Source of the DNA: a virus
DNA length: 44,470 bases
Strand: one strand, 5' to 3'
IMG/VR virus record: IMGVR_UViG_3300035698_019624
Coordinates: 1-44,470 of that record
Within the stretch, counting starts at the first letter, position 1. Each line of letters starts with the position of its first letter. Made by a program: the position numbers and the translations under genes. The notes below the pieces were generated by a model. That model did no database searches. It had not been told where the DNA came from and saw nothing but the letters and a program-made list of their open reading frames with translations. Positions 26,436-39,500 of the stretch are shown piece by piece.

Positions 26436-26982
26436 CTTTTTCTAATATTTCATATATAGATTCAATAAATTTTTCTTTAGTGCTTTCATTGTAAATGTCA
26501 TAAGTAAAATCGGCACTTTTAGAAAGAATATTATTTATTTCTGAAACAAATTCATCTGATGTTCTTGGTTCTACATTTCTATAAATATTTATATGAATAT
26601 GTATTGTGCCAGAACTTTGTAAATTTTGTAAGAAATTCATTTCAGACAAATTTCTTATGGAGGTAAATATAAAATTATCTGATTTGGATAGAAAAATATT
26701 TCGTTTCATGTCATAGATAGAATATGATGGAAAATAAATTTTGAAACAATGATAGATTTCTTGTAAAACAGTGTGCATTGAATACTCACTACCATCAGGA
26801 ATAAATTCTTTTCCAAGCTTGCTATCTAATGTTCCTGCTTCTAAATTTAATACTTTCTCAAAAAAATCTTTCATCATAAATATAGGATGAATATATTTAG
26901 CATCTAATTCTTTTTGAAAAATATCTGTTGCAACTGTTTTTCCTACGCCAGTAACGCCGTTAAGACTAATAAAATAGCCCAT
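26413..26982 (-). CDS. Deoxynucleoside monophosphate kinase-like P-loop protein
   Basis: A 189-aa protein. The N-terminus has a P-loop, GVTGVGKT (9-16). Residues 103-120 (NFIFTSIRNLSEMNFLQNL) match the 'v-R-...-E-...-l' segment of the T4 gp1-type dNMP kinase fold. HINIYR (130-135) and the closing SADFTYDIYNES with a C-terminal helix match its 'h-i-.-R' and 'aD-..-i-N-dg' elements. The likely role is phosphorylating dNMPs for phage DNA synthesis. It is antisense to the late genes and convergent with the terminase, overlapping it by 23 bp, so it is expressed separately, probably earlier. Another small nucleotide kinase is possible. Confidence 0.72.
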   Translation of the reverse strand: MGYFISLNGVTGVGKTVATDIFQKELDAKYIHPIFMMKDFFEKVLNLEAGTLDSKLGKEFIPDGSEYSMHTVLQEIYHCFKIYFPSYSIYDMKRNIFLSKSDNFIFTSIRNLSEMNFLQNLQSSGTIHIHINIYRNVEPRTSDEFVSEINNILSKSADFTYDIYNESTKEKFIESIYEILEKVKLVLNS

Positions 26983-27031
26983 TATAGATCCTTTATTATT
27001 TGTTTAACTAGAAATAGTTTAATTATTAATC

Positions 27032-27550
27032 GTGAATATATACAGCCCAATTTACATTAAATATATTAATCCAATAATAACGTCACAAGAAGATACTAAT
27101 GCGTTAATAAGATTAGTTATTACTCCTCCTGCTTCCGGTTCAATTTCATATTATCAGTTTTTACCAAAACCAACAACTATTGATTTAAATAGTGCTGGCG
27201 AATTAAAAATAAAACTGGCTAATACTGATAATTTTTATATTAACGGAAGATACGAAGTAAAGTTTTATTTTGTAAAACCAAATGGAAAACGAACTGATAC
27301 TCCTTTTTTAACTCAAAGATGGAAAGTTCCATCTTCATCTTTTCAAAGAACAAAAATTGTTACTCATCCTTTTAATCTTGATTCAATGGATGAACCAATA
27401 TATGAAATAATGAGTACTTCTTTAAACTCGGATTTTTATATAGAAAACAATACCTTAATATTTAATTCTCCTCCTTTAGCTAATACAACGTTTAGTATAA
27501 ACTACGTGTACGCTCTAAGTTTAGGTGACATATTAGATGAAATAGAATAA
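27032..27550 (+). CDS. Unrecognised structural protein, 172 aa
   Basis: It starts at GTG 27032; the next in-frame Met is about 115 codons downstream, so GTG is required. The protein is beta-rich with an immunoglobulin-like strand pattern (LIRLVITPP, ELKIKL, RYEVKFYFVKPNGKRTDTP) and no catalytic motif. It overlaps the giant gene by TAATG, which ties its translation to it. A tape-measure-associated or tail-tip accessory role is a guess from that coupling. Confidence 0.8.
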   Translation: MNIYSPIYIKYINPIITSQEDTNALIRLVITPPASGSISYYQFLPKPTTIDLNSAGELKIKLANTDNFYINGRYEVKFYFVKPNGKRTDTPFLTQRWKVPSSSFQRTKIVTHPFNLDSMDEPIYEIMSTSLNSDFYIENNTLIFNSPPLANTTFSINYVYALSLGDILDEIE

Positions 27551-30500
27551 TGGGAACAGTATACGATTTCAGAGAAAACGATAAAAGAACTAGAGAATTT
27601 ATCTCTGGTGCACCAAGAAATTCTTTAACTGCCACTCTTTATGAGTGGTCAAAAACGAGCACTCCAGATTTTTCAAATGCTAAAGGCATAATTGTTAATA
27701 CTGGAAACATTTCTGCTAAAGAATATCAAGCTAGAATTAATTCTCTTAATAGTAAGAAAGTAAATTTTAGAACATTTGGTACTGCTGGAGGAGATCAAAG
27801 ATTACATGCTAAAACATATGCAACTGATACAGAAGCACTTATTTCTACTGGTAATTTCTCTGATTCTGCAACAAGGTTTTCTGATACGTATGCTGCAAGA
27901 AAAGAAAGCAATAAACTTAATCAAGTTAATATTAGTTATAAAACTAATGATAAAGACTTAGTAAGTAAGATACGACAATTTCATAGCAACTTGTTTGCAG
28001 GAAAACCTACTAATTCTAGTAGTAATTTTCTTGTAGGTGCTAATACTAACTATGCAGTTAAAAGTTCTATAGAAGAAGCTCAACCAAACTCTGATATTAC
28101 TTTAGTTTCTGCTTATACTAATGATATTTCAATTTTTGGAGCTTTGGCAGGTGCTGTTAAGAAAGGTTCAAATGTAACTTTAATAACAACACTAAATTCT
28201 AATATTAAAACATCGCCTTCTAATCCAGTATACGAAGATATAAGAGGAAATTTATTAGAAAGATTACAAGCATCAGGAGTTAATGTTTTAGCTCAAAGAG
28301 CTGATGATCCTTTATTAATCCATGCTAAAGCTTTAAATATTAAAAATTCTTCTGGTGAAGTATCTTACCTTGGTTCTTCAAACATAACTAATCCTAGTAT
28401 GAGTGAAGATTCATATGATGTTTTAGTTAAATTACTAGATACCGACGCTAGTGAAGCTGGTAAAATTATTCGTTCAATAAAAAATATTGATTTAATTAAA
28501 CCTGATTTAAGAAGATCTAAAGTTAAAAAACATTCACAAAAAAAAGCAAAACCATTTTCTGGAATAGAATTACGAACACTGTCAGCAGGAACAGATTCAT
28601 TATATAGTTCAAATATAAATCATGAGTGGCATAATGCAGATGGAAATCTAGCAATATCTAAGCACGAAGATGCAATGCCTTATTTTCCTACTGCATTGCC
28701 AGATAAGTTTTTACAACAAATGGCAAGAAGTGGTGGAAGATCTACCATGTATCAAGACTTATACAAAGCAAGAACTGGTGAAGAAGCTGGTTCTGGTATA
28801 AGAGCATTAGACGAACAAATGTCTAATCTTGGTTTAGGTTTGGGCTTAAATCAAGCTATAGGTGTAGATGTATATAAAACTGGTCGTGGTGTATTAGGTT
28901 CCGTTTTATCAGGAGTTGGAAGGTCTTTAGATTTTCTATTTGGTGATCCTTATTATGAAGAATCAGAAGCACTTAGAAAAGGAAAAAAAGAAGGTTCTGT
29001 TAAAAAATTTCTTGGTATAGCATCAACTAATAAAAAAGATAATGAAGGTTCTTTTGAATCTTTGATTAATCAAACATATGATATGGCTGTTGGAGTGTCT
29101 CAAGCAATAGCTGTATATGCGGCTGTTAATATGCCATTACAACATGCTTTAGCAAAACTAGAACAAGAAACAGTAAATTCATTATTAGCTTCTCCAGATA
29201 CAAATAGAAAATGGCATGGTGCAAGAACTAAATTTGAAGGAATGCAAAGACGTGTTATATTTGGTAATCGTCTTGGAGAAAAAATAAGTGATCTTGTAAA
29301 CACTAATAAAGATGTTACCAGTAATCTTTTAGATTCTTTGGTAAATCAAAAAGGAAAGTATGCTAGTGCAGCAGTAGAAACAGTTGCTGACAATTATTTA
29401 CATGGAATACAAATGTTATCTTTTGAAGATAATGTTGGTGTATTATCTATGTCTAATAAAATCAGAGAATTTGATCAGTTTAGATTTGCTAATATTCTAA
29501 AACCAATATTTCAAACAATAAACCCCTATGAAGTGGGTTCTCAAGATGATACTTTAGTTCAAATGAGTCTTAATAAGATTCAAGAAATTGCAGGGCACAA
29601 ATTAAGTTTGTCTTCTAAAGTATCTGAGTCTTCTTTATTAGGAAGACAAACTTATGTGAAAAACATAGGTGAAAGTCGTGTTGGTGAAATAGCTAAAAGC
29701 ATGGACCGTTTGGGGGCATTACTTCCTTTAAACATAGCTTATTGGTCTCCAGCTATTCGCAATACTTTAGGTTTACCAAAATTTGATCCAAGTAAAAATA
29801 TGACTTGGAGGGATATTTTCAGTATTGAAGAAGTAACAAAATATGTTCCTAAGTTTTACTCTGCTATTAGTAACACTTTAATTAATCCTTTAGCAATTGT
29901 TGACGGAGTAAAGTCAATTGGAAATAGCAAAGGAATAAAAACAAACTTAAAAGAATTTGTTAACAAAGCTTTTCCAATTATTAAAACTGTTCCCAAAGCT
30001 TACAAATTATGGTCACAACAAAGACAAGTTAATAAACAGTTAAAATCATTAACTGATTTGGCTCCTTCTTTAAAGTATTCTGTTAATTTTGATGGATTAA
30101 ATAATCTTTCAGATGTTTATGATACTGCTGAACAATCTTATAAAACATTAAGCAGTCAATTAAATTCATTTTCTAGTAATAAAGGTATAAAATTATTTCA
30201 AGAAAATCAATTAAATTTAACTCAGAAAACAACGGGTTATTTATCTGGAAGAAATCTTAATATTGATGGATTGATAAATCATCCATTATTAGATAAAACT
30301 CTACCAAAATATGCTGCAAAAAGAATAAAAAGAGCTGGTAGTGTAGAACAATTAAAAGCAAGCAAATTTAAAAGTCTTTTAGGGACTGTTGGTTTAGTAT
30401 TATTAACAGATTTAGCAACAGATAATTTTTTATTACAATCTGGTTCAGATTTAATTACTCAACTAAAAGCTAAAAAAGAATTAGAAACTAAAGATGGAAC

Positions 30501-33500
30501 AGTTGCACAGTTTCAATTTGATGGTAAAGCTCCTGGTGCATTTGCTTTAAGTGTAGGGTTAGCTGCTGGAATTAGTACTGGATTTTTAATACCGAAAGTA
30601 GTTGATTCTAAACTAAATTTTGGAATGAATTTGAATTCAGAAGAATTAGACAGCGGTTTTATGGCTGCTAAATCAACTATAGAAAAAGTTGGTACTTCTG
30701 CTCAGGTTGGTAATCCTGCTAATTTTGTTGGAAAATTAACTAAAGCAAGAGCTGATTATAGTGAATTAATACAAGGATTTGGTAGACATAAAACAATTAA
30801 ATTTAATAAAAATTTAGCAATTACTGCAGGGTTAACTTCTGCATTATTTACATCATTGGCATTTAAAGGTGCTGCTGGTATCGCTAACGCTTTATTTAAT
30901 AGAAATAAAGGAGTTAATTTAGATTCTGTTGGTGCTTTGATGTCAGCTACCACAGAAAAATTATTAGTTGATTCTCAAGCAACTGCAAAAACTAATCAAG
31001 ATTGGTCTGATGTTGCTCTTGGAAAATTAATTGCTGAAAAGAACTTACTTAAAAAACAAGATGGAAATAATAGTGTTTATTCAACCGCTGCTCAAATAAC
31101 TACACCGTTTTTTCAAGTAGCAGGTTTGATGAAAATGGACGAACAAGCTAATAAAGCTGTGTTTTCTATTGGATTTCAACTTGCTCCTGTATTGGGTTTA
31201 GGATTTTCACCTATACTTCCTTTTGGTTATAAAATAGACCCAAAAAGAATTGATAAAAATAAAACTGATCAATCTAATTTTGCTGATAAATTTGGTTTAC
31301 CTGGACAAATTATTTCAGGTGTATTTAATATTGGTGGAAATATTACTTATGAAAAAGACAGCCCGATAATTAATAATATAGAATTTATTGGTTTAGCTGC
31401 TCTTGCAAGCGCTTACAATAGACCTGTTACTAGAGTTGGTAGAGCTTTAATAGATAAGCTACCTCGTGGCGTACAAGCTGATTTGTACTTACTAGGTAAG
31501 CAAACTAAATCTATTAGAAAATACACTAGTGGAGCTATGAACTTATCTAGAAGTATGGCAGAAGGTATAACTGTATTGCCTTTTGTAGCTGCTCATGGAA
31601 CTGCACAAGCAGTAACAAAAGTGTTTGGAAAGATGGCTTCTAATAATATTTTTAAAAAAGTGTTAACTGGATTTATTGCTTATAGCGTAGCAAGTGTAAT
31701 GTCTGGTGTTCCTGAAAATGAAGAAACTGATGTAAAATCCCAAATTCAAAAGATGATTCCTGCCGGAATTGGTATTGCAGCTATAGTTAGTGTAAACAAA
31801 GTATTATCATTATCACCTATAAATTCTAGTCGTTTTATTAGAACAGCATTACCTTTTTATCTTGCAGCTTCATTAGGAAGATTAATGTCTGACAATGATT
31901 CAGGTTATACGCAAAAAAAATTCTCTCCTTATGAACAATTTAATGCATTTATTGGTAGTGGTTTAATATTTGGTGGATTATTACATTCTTCAGGAGCATT
32001 TGCTCGTACTGACGATATTACTGATACTTTATTATTTAAATATTCGTCTAAAAAGCGAAATAAAGTATTAAGAGAAGTCATGTCTGAATTAGAACCTGAA
32101 AAAATTATATCTGTAACAAAACATCTTGGCAAATTAATGCCAACAAAAGGTTTTAAACGAATAAAAGCCGATGACAATCTTTTGAAATCTTTGTCATTAG
32201 AAACTCTTGTTCAAAGAACTAGTTTATACGAAAGTAAAGAAGTAACAGAAGGAGTTTTAAGACATGGGAAAATTAAAGCGTTTACTGCAAGATTGAGATC
32301 TGCTGGTAAAGCATACGCTACTCTTACTTTGGGATCTTCTTTAATTGCGAATTTACTTAACGATTCTCAACTAGAAAGTTTATACAAAGTTCCTATTATT
32401 GGTCAAGTAGTTAGATTATTTAGTGGAGTCGATCCAAGTAATAATATTTCTGGTAAAAAACGAACAAATCGATTACAAAGTTTTGTAAGTAAAGTTTTAA
32501 AAACAGCAACATTAGGTATATTAGATTTTGATAAAGCAACTGGTGCTTATCAAGATAAGTCAGATCCTTTCTTAGCTGTATTTGGAGGTCTTGGTGCATC
32601 GTTTAGAGAAGGCGGAAGAACAACTGAATATTTTCAAGTTGCTTCTCCTTTTTCTGACTTATCTTTTAGTTCTTACAAAATTGGTAAAATGGCTGCTTCA
32701 GGTTCTATTACTAATATGGAAGTATTAGCTAAGGGAACTCCTGCAGGATTAAATGCCAATCAAGCTCTTCGTTTAAGAATTGCAAGATTAAGAGGCGCAA
32801 CTCCTAGAAAAGATAAAATGCAAATTGATAAAGTTTTATCAGAATATGCGTTAGAATCTTTAACTTCTTCTGGTATAAAAAGATCTATTAATGTTCAAAA
32901 CTTTTTAGTTAAAAACTTAGCTCAACAAAGACCTAGTGAAATAGGTTTAGATATGTATAGAGAAGGTTTAGTAACTGGTTCTGTTAGTTCTAAAGTAATG
33001 AAAGGATCTAGATTAAAAAGAATATTTGATCCTCTTTCTACACTAAAAGGTTCTTTTACAACTAATTCTAAACGCCCTGAAACTAAAGATGCAACTATAA
33101 GTACTATTGATGACTGGGCAGAAACTGGTTTGTGGAAAGAGAAAATGGTTAATTCTGAAGTACTTAGAGGATTAACTAACCCGTTAACTATTGCTAATAA
33201 ATTGAATTTTCCAGCAGCTTATATTCCAGTAGCTGCATTAGTTATTGGTTCTACTGCATTAGCATTAATGGAAAGTTTTTCATCTTTGGCTAATATAGGA
33301 GCAAAACAAAGTTTAATTGATTTAGCTAATGATTCAAAAATCTTTAATTCCAGACCAGTAACTAATAAAAAGAAATTTGTATTTACCAGTTTTATTGAAG
33401 CAGCTACTAATAAAATGTCTGTTATACAAATTGACTTAACAAAATTAGACAACGTTGGTTATGTATTTGGTTTAGATGCTGATAATGCTTTAAGTGAACT

Positions 33501-36500
33501 AGTAGAATCTAATTCGCCACGTAAATTAGCTAGTACAGTTTCTAATGCTTATTCAAAACATCTTGGCTCTGTTAATAGATTTTTTAAAGATAATTTTTCT
33601 GCTGAATTAAATAAAAATTTAGTTGAAAGTTTTAATCCAAATGTATTTAAAAACAACGTTAGAGAACAACTAACTACAAATCTATCTAAATCTTTTAATA
33701 GAACTTCTATTAAAACAGCTAGAGGAAGAGTATCGTATTATGATTCTGTATTTGGTGGAAACTCTAAAATCAATCCAAGTTTAGATAAATATGTTACTTA
33801 CTTAATGGATGGTTCAGAAGAATTCCAAGGTATTACTTCTGCTATTGATGAGGTACTTGAATATGCTAAAGAATCTTATAAAGGAAATGCGCCAGTTGGT
33901 TCAGAAATGTTTGTTAAAAGAAGAGTTGAATTACTAGATGTTTTTGAGAAAACAACTGGTTTTAAATCTTTTGTTGAAACAATTGAACGACCGTTAACTG
34001 GCGAGTACAATCTCAGTACTAATGAAATAGAAAATATTAAATCTTTTAAATCTGGAACAGAAATAAATGAAGCTTCTTATAAGTCTATAAAAGAAGCAAG
34101 GAACAGTATGAAATTAGTTAATGAAGCTGATTATGCTGTTAATTCTAATAAATCAAAAATATATAGATTTGGTTTAGAAAGTAATGTATCTTGGAGTCAA
34201 AAAGGTATTGGTTCTGTATTAGATGCTGGTAAAGGTGCTTCTATTTTATTAGGTCAGTATGTAGAGAAAATTGTACCTGCTTATGAAATAATTGAAGGAG
34301 CAAGTTTAGCATTAGACAAATCTAAACCAGATTATTTAAGACAGTCTGGTGGTGAAAGTGCTATTCGTTCTTTTGTTACTACTGCAATTTCTGTTGGTAT
34401 TTCTGCTGGTTTAACATTTCTTGGTTTACCTGCTTTTGCATCTCTTGCCATTGGCGTTACGTCTATGATGGGATTCCAACTTCTTACTGGAATGAATAAA
34501 ACCTTAAGAGATTCTCAAGATAATTTTGTTAAAGGTTTTTCTAACCTTGTATTCAAACCAGTAAAAACTATTGCTAAAGTATTTAAACCACTAGGTTTAG
34601 ATAATGCTTTTGAAACTGTTGCAGGAACTATTTTAGCGCCGTTTGGTGGTGCTATATCTTTAATGGCAAAAGCTATTAATAGTTTTACAAGCAGTGTTAC
34701 AGGACCTTTGTTGGCAGAAATGATACAAGGAATGGATAAAGCTTCTCCTTGGCAACAAATGCTAGGACAAATTTTTCTTCCACAAACTGCTTACACAGCA
34801 GAAGCTAACAGTAGGTTTTCAAAAAGAGCAACTCTAGTTAATACAATTAAACAAAGTACTAAGATTGGTGGTATTCCTGAGTTATATTCAGAAATAAACG
34901 GCGGTGCTTACTATGACTCTTCAAGACATTTTATAGATGATGCAACAAAGAATAAAGTATATGGACAATCTTATGCTGGTGGTGGAAGAATATTATCTTC
35001 TTTCTTAAGTACTGGTATACGAATGTCTAATATTATGAGAATGTCTTTAGAAAGAAAAAGATTTCTATCAGATCATTTTGTTGTAGGCTCTGCAATTACT
35101 AGGATGAATACACCTCATGAACCAAATATTTCTGGAATGATGGGCATGTCAGGTTTACTTCTTGCATTTGCTAATAAAAAACGTATATTTAAAGCTTTAG
35201 GAAAAGTTGGTACTGCAGGTATTAGTAGATTTGATAGTGTTATGAAATCTTCTATGGGTATTTCTCCTAAAGCGTTTATAGACAAAGCTATAAACTTAAA
35301 AACATTAGCTCAGGAAGTATTAGTTACTAAAAAGCCAAAATTCATTCCAGACTCTTTTAAGGGCGGACATCTTGGACATAAAGTTGCTTATAAATTTAAC
35401 AACTTCTTAGAAGGAATTAAGTTTAATTTAAAAGCTTCTGTTGAAAGTTTATTCCAGAAAAGTAAAGTATTATCTTATTCTGCTAATACAGTTGAAGTAG
35501 CAACTGAAGCTAGTAAGAATTTTGAAAGATTATCAGGTCAATTATTTGGTTCTGCCAAAGGAATGGCTCAAGTAAATGCTCCAAAAGGATTTTCAACTTA
35601 TGCAAGCTTAGAACAATCTGGTATGTATAACATTAAGAAAAATGCAATTAGATTATCTTCAACTACTGAATATGGTTTGGGTTCTTCTTTTGTTAATAAA
35701 GTATTTAAAAGTAAGTCTGAATTTATTGCATTGCATGAACTTGGTCATTCTTACGATTCACTTACTGGAGTTAGATTAGGTTTAGGTAATATTAATTCTA
35801 TTGGTAATCAAGGTCGTTTAAACAATAAACAAATACGAGAAGTTGTTAGAGGAATGGCAAGAGATTCTGTCATTCAATATGCTTCTGGTAATAAACTTAG
35901 TAAAAAATTAATTAGTAAGATTTATAGAGATGAAGTAAGTGCTTCGACAAGAGCTTTAGTTCAAATGAACAGTAATAATTCTGAAGATTTGGGTTTATTA
36001 CTTAACAAATTAGCTCAAGAAGGAAAAGTTTCTAACATTAAAGAATTTAAACAGTTAGTAAAAAATACATCTTCAGAAAATGTAAAAGATTCAGGTATAA
36101 GATTTCTTCAAAAGAAACTTAACATAACTGTTGGTCCTGAATTGAAAGGATTAATGAAAAGTGCTGGTACTGTAAAAGAAAAGTTATTTGCATCTGTTTC
36201 TTACAAAAAATTCTTAGGAAATAGTAATGTAAAAAATACTTTTTTAAATAGAAGTAAATCACACATAGGAGATTTTTCTTCTAGTTTATTAAAAGAACAG
36301 TTTAATGACTTACTGTCAAAGCCTACTAAAAATCAACACATATTTGTAACTGCTATAGATAAAGCTTTTAGAGCTTCAGTAGTTGCAGGTTCTGGTACGG
36401 TCGTTGGTAAAGATTTAATAAAAGGTTCTTTAATTGAAGGAACCAAAGATGTATATTCAATGATTAATAAACCATTGATAAATACAACGAGAAATCTTAA

Positions 36501-39500
36501 TGCACGATTAGGTCGTCTTGGTTTAAATTTATTTGATGTGTTAGATGTTGGGTTTACTGGTCTTGACTTAATGTTAGGTCAAGAATCAGTTAATCAAGCA
36601 CGAAACGTTAATAAAGATCTTTCTGTTTTATATAGACAAAGTGGTGCTCGTGGTTTAGTTTCTAATAGAACTTCAATAATGAAGTCTTTAGAAGATAGTA
36701 AAAGCAATCAACTTGGAGCTTTAACTGGAAACTTGTTTGGTGTTTCTGGTTCTTTGCTTTCTCCTAATCCTATATACGGATTAGTTGGAGGAGCAGCAGC
36801 AACTGCTTTTGGTTTAATAGGATTTGGTGGATTAAATAAATATTTAGCTAATAGAGATTATGAAAGAGCTTTACAAGGTCATGGTACTTATGACCCAATT
36901 CAATCTCAGGGATTATATTTAAGATCTCACAGAGGTTTTGAACAAGCAAATGCTGTAGGTAATGCTTTGTTTGAAGCACCAAGAAGTTTCATGGGTAAAC
37001 AATTAACTAAAGTTGCAAAATTTGGTAAAAAGCATGTTTTACCAATACTATCTAAAGTTGGTAAAGTTTTTGACTCTTTATTAAATGTTGGCTTAACTGG
37101 AGTAACGGGCGGCGTTATGGCTGCCATAGGAACTTCAATTATATCTACAATAGGATCTGCTACACTTCTTGCTGTGAAGTCAGGTAAGGCTATTTCTAGA
37201 TCAATTAAAAATATTTCAAAATTATCTAATTTTAAATTACCTGATTTTGGTAATTTTAAGTTGCCCAAATTTAATATGAGCTTGCTTAGTAAATTATCTA
37301 ATATTAAAAATATTAAAATTCCTAATATTTTAAAGAATTTTAAATTACCAAGTATTAATTTTAGTAATTTTAAAATTCCAGGTATTGACTTTAGTAAATT
37401 AAAAATTCCTAATATTAATTTTGGTAATATTAAATTAAAATTACCTAAAATTAATTTAGATTTTTTAAAGAATATTAAGATGCCAAGTCTTGATAAGTTG
37501 AGAAGTTTTAAATTACCAGACTTTAATATATTTAAAAATATTAAATTACCAGGTTTTGATAAGTTGAAAAACTTTAAATTACCTAAAATGTCTGGTGGCA
37601 AGTTAGGACAATTTATTAAAAATGCTCCTGGAAAACTATTTAGTATTTATAAAGATTTCTTTTCAACTAATATATCTTTTAACAAACTTAAGAATGTTAA
37701 CTTTAAAGGTTTGGTTGATAAAGACAATCTTAAATATCAATATTGGCTTTGGTCTAATACTACAAAATCTGGGAGAGGAGTTAAAAGTTCGTTAGATAAA
37801 GCTGGTAGAGTATTGTCTTCTGCTAAATTTAAACTTGAAGATGCTGCTGCTTCTTTGATGAATCCTAATACTTATAAAAGTATTAAAGATGCAGCAATAA
37901 ATTCTATGTTTACTATTAATAGTAAAGCTGGGAAAGCTTTTAATTCTTTAAAATATTCTTTATCTAGAGGAGTTTCTAAAGTTCGTAATTTTAATAGAAG
38001 TATGAATTTTGGCTTTGTTAATAAAGCTACGTCTAGATTAAAATCAGGTGTTAATAAAGTATCTTCTTCTTTAAAAAACGCCTATACAGTAGCAAGCACA
38101 GTATTAAGAAATTCTACTAATATTGATAATTACAGATATCAATATTGGCTATGGGCTAATACTTCAAAATCAAGTAAACTTTTAACAAAAGCTGGTTCAA
38201 CTATTAATGATTTATTTACTAATGGAATGGATTTAGTAGGTAAAAGTATTAATAGAATTAAACCTGGTGGAGTATTTAAAACAGTTAAATCTATTGGTAC
38301 TAAACTTGCCACTTCCTTAAAAGATTTATCAAGTAGATTACCTAAATTTAACCTTAGTTCTGCTGTTGATAAAGCTAGTATGCTTGGTAAAAAACTACTA
38401 ACTGGTGCTACTAAAGTAGTGAGTTCTTCTTTTGGATCTTTAGCTTCACGTTCTTTATCTTTTGCTAGTAAATTATACAAACCAATTCTTAACTTTGGTA
38501 TAAGAGCAGAAACTGCTGCTATTAAGAAAATTAATAGATTTGTTCCTAGCATTGGCAGAACATTAGCAATTAAAGGATTTAAAGAAACACTAATCGATGC
38601 TATTAGTCCATTAATTGATATAACAACTTTTGGAAGTGGTGTTTTAGAAATATCTCAATTAAATAAAAAATCGACTTTAGCTGATGTTGAACAAGCGTAT
38701 GCTAAAGCTTCAGGAGCTAAAGGTTCTTTAGTTGGTAGTATTCTTGGTTTTACAGCAGGAGGAGGCTTTGGTGACTTTATTGGTTCCTTAGCTGGAAATT
38801 TAATTGGTTCTAGCTTTAATAAAGCTAAGTTACGATTTGATACAAAAGACTTTGGCGCAGCTACTATATTAGAAGATCAAGTAAAGCCTCTTATTAGAGA
38901 TTCTGCACTAGCTTATCAAGTAGGTAAAAATGTATCAACCAAGTTAGTTAAACCTTTAACTGGTATGTATTTATCAAGTTTGAGACAAAAAGCTGGCTTG
39001 CAAACTTTAGCTAAATCTGCACAAGGTTCACGTGCACTATTAAATAAAGGCATTAATCCAAACCAATTTAAATTAGCTAGACATGAAAAATTAATATTAA
39101 ATATTAACAACTCTGGTAAGTCTGCTTTTGCTAAACAAGTCGCTAAAGCTTCTACTAGATTAAAATCAGTTGGTGGTACTGCAGGTCAGCGTGTTATTTC
39201 TAAAACTCTTCGAGCTGGAGGAAAAATTGGTAAAACTGCAGTAAAAGCATTTTCTTTGTTAAGTCCAGTTATTGATACTTATTTAATTGGAAGTGGTTAT
39301 AACAAATTAAGAAATGCAGAAACTCAAGCTGAATTTGTTTCTGGCAATAGAAGAATGATGGGTTCTTCCGGTTCTTTAGCTGGTGCTGTAATAGGGGGTT
39401 CTTTACTTGGACCTATTGGAGCTATTGCAGGAAGTTTAATTGGTGATTTTGCTGGTAATATGTACGGAGAATATATTGGTAAAGAAGCGCATAGAAAAAG

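Noticed and set aside
27006-27019. Small inverted repeat AACTA-GAAA-TAGTT before the 172-aa gene
   Set aside because: The stem is only 5 bp in very AT-rich sequence with no U-tract, so it is likely to occur by chance.
36927-37601. 224-codon minus-strand open frame rich in Leu, Asn and Gly repeats
   Set aside because: It is the antisense shadow of the KLP repeat tract and glycine-rich part of the giant gene. Its apparent leucine-rich periodicity is produced by the repeats on the coding strand.
38139-38552. 137-codon minus-strand open frame
   Set aside because: Antisense to the giant gene; hydrophobic composition is the expected complement of a Lys/Ser-rich coding strand.
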